A DNA stretch of 64,000 nucleotides, taken from Hyphochytrium catenoides (taxonomy: Eukaryota; Sar; Hyphochytriomycetes; Hyphochytriales; Hyphochytriaceae). The stretch spans positions 62,001-126,000 of the forward strand of contig FLMG01003686.1 of NCBI GenBank assembly GCA_900088475.1. Reading direction: 5' to 3'. Of this stretch, positions 59,618 to 64,000 are shown piece after piece. The translations under genes and the position numbers were made by a program. The notes under the pieces were generated by a model. That model had not been told where the DNA came from. It was given only the letters and a program-made list of their open reading frames with translations, and did no database searches. Position 1 is the first letter of the stretch. Each line of letters starts with the position of its first letter.

Positions 59618-59677
59618 TCAACCTTAGCAAAAATTTATATCTTCCTGGTTACTCGAACATACAATTATCTTGAGATG

Positions 59678-59685
59678 TATATAAG
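59678..59685 (+). promoter_or_regulatory. TATA-like promoter element
   Basis: TATATAAG lies 34-41 bases before the ATG at 59719, a spacing that would give a short leader. Confidence 0.4.
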
Positions 59686-59718
59686 TATAGTACTAACAGA
59701 ACAAAGTCTCTGGCAACA

Positions 59719-61365
59719 ATGGTGAGATATGATGATGAGGTCGAGACCTTCCCACACGAGACAATCCTCACAAAGCTGGAGGTCACTGACATGGGTCCGA
59801 ACGATGACACGGTTGGCACTTACAACAATTATGCACGATCACAGCTTGTTGACAGGACCCCTGATGCAGTTCTCTTCCCTTCGGAGAATAACTTTAAAGG
59901 TTCTTCCAAGACAAAGTTGAATCTGCGCTATGGTGGGGATAGATATGGTGGCAAGGTGCCTGATCACAGCGAGCTCATGCTGGCAGACACAACTCCTGAT
60001 GAACGCGGCGCAGATGGATTACCCATCCTACGCAAAATTCGTGACCATCGAGCTGTACGGTCAGCTGAAGAAGCAAAGAAGATGCATTCCCAGTCGTCAC
60101 AGGATCCTGAAGGAGGTATACCAGCTTCTCAAGCCATGCGCATGAACCAGAAGGTGATCAAACGCGTAGCCGAAGGTAGTCGTTTCTTCGAGAAACAGCA
60201 TTTTAACACTGTAAGGGTGACCCAAGGCCGCTTAGATGACCCTATGGCTACTAATAAAATTACCAAAGATCAAATGATTGAGTCTGACATGCTGGAACAA
60301 CGGCCTGTAGAGCAGATGATGAAGCGCAAGATGGGACTGCAACTTGTAAAGACAGCTACGAAGTATACACAGAAGTATGACCATCTGGCTGGACATGACT
60401 ACGTCTCTATGTCTCGTCATCAGAAACGTGAGCTGTCCAAGCAAGTGGTCAACGCCACTAAGAGAACAGAATTTCAAGAACTCCAAGACGCGCTAGAGAG
60501 TACGGGCAATCCTAAAAGCGGAACACCATCAGATGTAGCGCGAATCTATCGTGACATCAAACAGGATCAAATTCTTATGGAGAATACATCAGCGGCAGCC
60601 CCACGGCGCAATGCACAGCAGACTGACATGTCCAAGGCCGCCGCACAAACACAGACAAGTGAAGAATTTATTGTTGGTCCTGATGGGCTTGTTGTAAGCA
60701 ATTATGGTGTGCCAACGGGTACAGGCGGGGTGAACCGTGATCCTAACCTTGATCATCTTGTTGTTGATGTGACTACAGATTCAGGTAACAAGTCAATGGG
60801 CTCGCTCCCGGCAAAGCAATCGATGGTCGGCAAGCAGGAGACCTCACACGCAGACGTGTACATCAACAACGCCGTGCTCATTGCCAAGTCCCTGGCCAAG
60901 CCAAACAACCAGAATCGCCGTCTTGCCATGGCGGATGTCCAACATGCGGGCATCATGCTGTCTTTCCAAGAGAGTCCACATAACAATTTGAGAATCATGA
61001 AGTCCATGCTCCCTGTAGTCAACAACCATATGGTTGCGAAGAACACAGAGTACTTCATTAACAATCCACAAATGTCTAGAACACACGAGGGTAAGAATAT
61101 GTTTGCGGTTGCCCCCGGAAAGGCAACTTCCCAGATTGGACAGTCCCACATTGCCCTTGCGGAGGATAAATCCAATAGCAACGCCGTGACCCGCTCGCGG
61201 TTCCTCGACAAGGCCAAGAGTAAGACACACGACTTTGCTGCTTCTGACGAGGGTGTCCTCTTCAAAGATAATGAAGGCTTACGCAAAGGCGGTGCTCGAG
61301 TAGGCTCTGGATTCTTACGGTCAAGCGATGCTTCTGAATCCTTTGCAAATAATAATTTTGCCTAA
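59719..61365 (+). CDS. Soluble protein of unknown family, probable virion protein
   Basis: A 548-residue protein. It is charged, rich in Gln, Asn and Met, without membrane segment or known motif (DRTPDAVLFPSENNFKGSSK; MRMNQKVIKRVAEGSRFFEK; NRRLAMADVQHAGIMLSFQE). Residues ~270-370 look like a flexible Ala/Gln/Gly linker. The C-terminus holds KGGARVGSGFLRSSDASESF. Gene position after a membrane protein, a strong TATA-like box, and regular codon use suit a late structural gene, but I cannot name its family. Confidence 0.7.
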   Translation: MVRYDDEVETFPHETILTKLEVTDMGPNDDTVGTYNNYARSQLVDRTPDAVLFPSENNFKGSSKTKLNLRYGGDRYGGKVPDHSELMLADTTPDERGADGLPILRKIRDHRAVRSAEEAKKMHSQSSQDPEGGIPASQAMRMNQKVIKRVAEGSRFFEKQHFNTVRVTQGRLDDPMATNKITKDQMIESDMLEQRPVEQMMKRKMGLQLVKTATKYTQKYDHLAGHDYVSMSRHQKRELSKQVVNATKRTEFQELQDALESTGNPKSGTPSDVARIYRDIKQDQILMENTSAAAPRRNAQQTDMSKAAAQTQTSEEFIVGPDGLVVSNYGVPTGTGGVNRDPNLDHLVVDVTTDSGNKSMGSLPAKQSMVGKQETSHADVYINNAVLIAKSLAKPNNQNRRLAMADVQHAGIMLSFQESPHNNLRIMKSMLPVVNNHMVAKNTEYFINNPQMSRTHEGKNMFAVAPGKATSQIGQSHIALAEDKSNSNAVTRSRFLDKAKSKTHDFAASDEGVLFKDNEGLRKGGARVGSGFLRSSDASESFANNNFA

Positions 61366-61422
61366 GGCACATCATTCAAAGAAAGTTTTGTTCCTGAGAT
61401 ATAGCTGAGGACAAACAGAGGC

Positions 61423-61962
61423 ATGGTCTTAGCAACTATAGCAGTGTTGGCTCTTGGCAGAGCGCTGAGTGGGCATTTCAACAGAGAGAACTCCCACTCG
61501 ATTGATTTCCAGAAGGTCAGGGGTGGTGCTGGTACAAACAAGTCTGACATCTTGAAGGACATAGATATTAATGCCGTTGATGAGGATGGGAACACCGCCC
61601 TTCACCGAGCACTGAAATATCGCCAAGCAGTCAACATGACACGATATCTATTGGAACATGGTGCAGACCCCAATGTAGCGAACAAAGAAGGAGTCACACC
61701 ACTCGCAGCGGCCGTGTTATCCTTGATAACGGATGCAGGAGTATATGACAAACGTGACCAAATTCGTGAAGATGTTGAGATTATACTCATGTACCTGAAA
61801 AGCAACAAGCTGAAGTCATCAGATCCTATGACAAAGAATATTAGTATCTATCCATTTACAGCCTTGACAGGGCTTAGAGCAAACAAGCAGGACAAGTATC
61901 TTGACAAGAAGACCCTCGCTGAGCTGGAGAAGTATGCTAATGCAAGCAAAGAAAGGGAATAA
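61423..61962 (+). CDS. Short ankyrin-repeat protein with hydrophobic N-terminus
   Basis: A 179-residue protein. The first ~16 residues are hydrophobic (MVLATIAVLALGRALS), perhaps a signal-anchor. Residues ~45-100 contain canonical ankyrin repeats: AVDEDGNTALHRAL, TRYLLEHGADPNVANKEG, VTPLAAAVLSLI. These match the classical consensus much better than the other ankyrin-like proteins here, so it likely has a separate origin. Target unknown. Confidence 0.78.
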   Translation: MVLATIAVLALGRALSGHFNRENSHSIDFQKVRGGAGTNKSDILKDIDINAVDEDGNTALHRALKYRQAVNMTRYLLEHGADPNVANKEGVTPLAAAVLSLITDAGVYDKRDQIREDVEIILMYLKSNKLKSSDPMTKNISIYPFTALTGLRANKQDKYLDKKTLAELEKYANASKERE

Positions 61963-62042
61963 CCGAAAAAGGTTTTAAAGAGATGAGCATATATAGAATT
62001 ATATAAAGATGGTTAACGTGCGTGAGGAATTCGCTACTCTAT

Positions 62043-62348
62043 ATGCCCAAGATCACCGATGCTCGTGGGCGTGGGTCTAACAAGTTAGTATACAGCACGA
62101 CTACGGATTTGAGTCAGGAATGTGTTCACGATCTTACGAGTCATGGCTACACTACTCACAAGTCTGATCGAGTGATCGAAACGCTACCTCCTACATACAC
62201 GTGGACCATTACATGGGGCTCTGACGCTGAGCCACTGACACCTGACCGTGACTTGCCAGTTGACACTGATAAGATGTCCTGGGCGGAGCTTGCAGACCAC
62301 ATCAGCAAGAACGGTGAGATGATTGCTCCTGGTATCACAATAATTTGA
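62043..62348 (+). CDS. Small hypothetical protein
   Basis: A 101-residue protein from the ATG at 62043; the longer frame would begin with GTG at 62022. An ATG at 62009, placed well behind a TATA-like stretch (61990-62005), opens another frame that stops after 23 codons, so either the real start is 62043 or a frameshift has occurred. The protein is mixed in character (TYTWTITWGSDAEPLTPDR), with no known motif. Confidence 0.55.
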   Translation: MPKITDARGRGSNKLVYSTTTDLSQECVHDLTSHGYTTHKSDRVIETLPPTYTWTITWGSDAEPLTPDRDLPVDTDKMSWAELADHISKNGEMIAPGITII

Positions 62349-62452
62349 GGAGATGGCGAGATAAGCACGTCCGTAAAAAATAATAAAAGGCCACACTTCC
62401 AGACAAAAATACATCGTAAAAAATCTTTTTTTTTATCAGATAAAGAATAAAG

Positions 62453-62698
62453 ATGTGGCTCGAGCGTAAATGTGGTCGAAAGACTTTTATAGTATCTTGT
62501 ATCATTATTGTTTTCTGTTGGATGCTCTTCTTGTCTGCATTGTATAAGGGATTTGTACTAGATGACATCAGAGACGGACTAGGGCTGCAAGATTCAACAG
62601 GCATGATGGCTGCAGAGAAATTTATACAATGGCTGTTTATGATAGTTGGGACCTGTGGTGTAGTCACCGTAATAAACCTATATTGCTCTAGTCGCTAA
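62453..62698 (+). CDS. Small two-helix membrane protein
   Basis: An 81-residue protein. Two hydrophobic segments at ~10-30 (TFIVSCIIIVFCWMLFLSAL) and ~58-76 (FIQWLFMIVGTCGVVTVINL) are separated by a short acidic loop. The first 10 residues are basic. No family recognised. It lies in a run of small genes near the right edge and could be a virion membrane protein. Confidence 0.65.
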   Translation: MWLERKCGRKTFIVSCIIIVFCWMLFLSALYKGFVLDDIRDGLGLQDSTGMMAAEKFIQWLFMIVGTCGVVTVINLYCSSR

Positions 62699-62855
62699 CG
62701 AGTACAACATGTTTGATGTCCTTATGTAAAGATGACTGTCGTGAAATAATTAAATTCCTTATTCGAAAAAGATTTTCTTGGTAGTAGTATACCCCCACCA
62801 TCACATCTCTAGGAAACGAAAGTCAATATCACGTACCTCAACCTACAAGTAAGCA

Positions 62856-63164
62856 ATGCCTGCTGCAACAGAAGGAGGTCGTAGAAGGAAGAAGACCACC
62901 AAGCGAACCGGTGCTAAGAATAATGCTCTTCAGGTTCCGAAGACAATAAGTCCTGAGCTCGAAGCCGTAGTTGGTAGGGGTCCAATGCCCAGAAGCCAGG
63001 TTGTCAAGAAGCTGTGGCAGTACATTAAGAAGCATGACCTCCAGACACCAAGTAACAAGAGAAACATCAAGCCAGATGCAACTCTTGGCAAGGTCATTGG
63101 TAACTCTGTTATCGACATGTTCCAGATGGTAAAGAAGGTCAGTACCCACATCTACAAAGACTAA
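62856..63164 (+). CDS. SWIB/MDM2-domain protein
   Basis: A 102-residue protein. The first ~25 residues are basic (GGRRRKKTTKRTGAKNN). Residues ~32-100 match the SWIB domain: ISPELEAVVGRGPMPRSQVV, KKLWQYIKKHDLQTPSNKRN, IKPDATLGKV and IDMFQMVKKVSTHI. SWIB domains occur in BAF60/SWI-SNF subunits, in chlamydiae and in several giant viruses and are linked with chromatin or DNA topology. Here it may bind viral DNA through the basic tail. The assignment is firm, the role unknown. Confidence 0.9.
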   Translation: MPAATEGGRRRKKTTKRTGAKNNALQVPKTISPELEAVVGRGPMPRSQVVKKLWQYIKKHDLQTPSNKRNIKPDATLGKVIGNSVIDMFQMVKKVSTHIYKD

Positions 63165-63208
63165 TCTCTCTGACAGTCATCACAAGACAGATAACTCTTT
63201 TCTTTTTT

Positions 63209-64000
63209 TTACAGCTCAATGTCGGCGTAAATGGGATAGTGGTCCGATAGGTCTTTATGGTAGTTGCCTTCAAACAGGTACCCTTCCTTGGCCTTGGCCA
63301 ACGCGAGCACTCCTGCAGCCACTACCTGGGCCTTGGTACCATTCTTCGATTGTAGAATGTAATCCACAAACTCTGGTGATCCATCGTTAGAAAGTGTCAT
63401 TCCCCTTGCAAGGTCATTGGTCTCTGGATCAACTGTTGGCTGCGTACTATCTTGTAAGAGATCATGGGCATTCAACCGATATAGCATATTATCATATTCT
63501 CCTGTTCTGTGATTGCTGTGCTTGTCAACGTTAAAGTCACCAACGTAGAGTACCAGATCCTTGGCATGCCCCAGCTTCCGAAGAATCTTATCAGAGAAGG
63601 TCTTGAGTTGAATTAACTGCTGCTGACGGGTGTACAGTGCTGACGGGCTGGTCCATGCCTGCATATGCGTACCGAAGATATGGACATACGTTGTGTTACA
63701 TAACAGCCTCACGTAGACAACGCCCTTGTTGGCTAAGGAGTCGTCATCACAGGAATCACTATAGACCAGCTCATGACAATCTATTATCTGGTACCGACTA
63801 ACGACCACCACGCCGCCATTGATAAGACCTGTATTCCTAGAATAGTTGCCTAGACATGGAGTCTCATAGTAGTAGCCCGATGACCGCAGCATCGAGACCA
63901 AGAGCTCTCTCGTAGCGTCATGAAAGGCTTCGGTGAAAACTATCACGTCGGGACTCTCTTCATGTATGACATCAAGAATACCATTCAATCGTTCCATCTT
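63209..64000 (-). CDS. Endonuclease/exonuclease/phosphatase-fold enzyme, sphingomyelinase-like (5' end cut)
   Basis: At least 264 residues; the frame stays open past an internal ATG (63997) to the window edge. Motifs of the EEP superfamily are present: Glu in PDVIVFTEAF, FGTHMQAW, the GDFNVD pair and SDHYPI at the C-terminus. The N-terminal Asn-bearing strand must lie outside the window. The order and the THMQAW motif recall neutral sphingomyelinases and related phosphodiesterases rather than APE-type DNA repair enzymes. It would be a metal-dependent phosphodiesterase; the substrate (lipid, nucleic acid or inositol phosphate) cannot be settled here. Confidence 0.8.
   Translation of the reverse strand, partial: KMERLNGILDVIHEESPDVIVFTEAFHDATRELLVSMLRSSGYYYETPCLGNYSRNTGLINGGVVVVSRYQIIDCHELVYSDSCDDDSLANKGVVYVRLLCNTTYVHIFGTHMQAWTSPSALYTRQQQLIQLKTFSDKILRKLGHAKDLVLYVGDFNVDKHSNHRTGEYDNMLYRLNAHDLLQDSTQPTVDPETNDLARGMTLSNDGSPEFVDYILQSKNGTKAQVVAAGVLALAKAKEGYLFEGNYHKDLSDHYPIYADIEL

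Noticed and set aside
1-64000. Bacterial or cellular origin of the window
   Set aside because: The A32 ATPase, D5, VLTF3 and MSV199/DUF3627 genes together are typical of nucleocytoplasmic large DNA viruses.
1-64000. Assignment to a named virus family
   Set aside because: No major capsid protein or DNA polymerase is present and the mix of genes fits several groups; a tree of the core genes would be needed.
1-64000. tRNA or rRNA genes
   Set aside because: I saw no cloverleaf or rRNA-like stretch by eye; a covariance search could still find one.

Overview
The window looks like part of the genome of a large nucleocytoplasmic DNA virus (phylum Nucleocytoviricota). Core genes recognisable from sequence are a D5-type primase-helicase, an A32-type packaging ATPase, a VLTF3-like late transcription factor, an RPB6-like RNA polymerase subunit, an FtsJ-type cap methyltransferase (EP424R-like), the large subunit of class I ribonucleotide reductase and a DEAH-box helicase. 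Genes are short, dense, on both strands and without recognisable introns. Ankyrin-like and MSV199/DUF3627 proteins, a SWIB protein and ubiquitin/SUMO enzymes fit a giant or near-giant virus of a eukaryote, probably a protist. No major capsid protein, DNA polymerase B or large RNA polymerase subunit lies in the window, so I do not assign a family or a host.

Layout. 0-6.3 kb: a 5'-truncated ankyrin-like gene, a ubiquitin-conjugating enzyme, a very basic probable DNA-packing protein, a Cys-rich protein and a beta-glucan type glycosidase. 6.3-9.7 kb: a membrane-anchored coiled-coil protein, then a hybrid histidine kinase whose N-terminus is built like a plant ethylene receptor. 9.7-14.9 kb: an accessory, repeat-rich stretch with a small secreted Cys-rich peptide, RNA-like hairpins, and an ankyrin gene bracketed by two arrays of a ~62-bp direct repeat. 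14.9-30.6 kb: replication, nucleotide and RNA genes (cap methyltransferase, RNR1, a 2'-5' oligoadenylate synthetase-like nucleotidyltransferase, RPB6, D5, DEAH helicase). 30.6-39.7 kb: long disordered, repeat-expanded proteins with nuclear-signal-like clusters, a possible PD-(D/E)XK nuclease and a gene-poor 1.2-kb gap. 39.7-49.2 kb: VLTF3, a Ulp1/SUMO-type protease fused to Cys-His repeats, a probable abundant virion protein, an ankyrin-like paralogue and a U-box protein. 49.2-56.5 kb: MSV199/DUF3627 protein with a broken, partly inverted duplicate beside it, a Pif1/Dda-type helicase, and the packaging ATPase. 56.6-64 kb: probable virion and membrane proteins, a SWIB protein and an exo/endonuclease/phosphatase-fold enzyme that runs off the right edge.

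How it fits together. The window codes part of an autonomous replication, transcription and packaging machine plus tools aimed at the host: ubiquitin and SUMO control (E2, U-box E3, SUMO protease), signalling (ethylene-receptor-like kinase, OAS-like enzyme), cell-wall or glucan attack, and ankyrin-like adaptors. Short TATA-like stretches lie just upstream of several starts, and stem-loops follow several stops, which suggests TATA-type promoters and hairpin-directed transcript ends. The two observations I think most deserve a second look are the viral ethylene-receptor homologue at 7064-9613 and the OAS-like enzyme at 21004-22623.

Starts: where the longest frame begins at TTG or GTG I moved the start to the first plausible ATG and say so in the entry.
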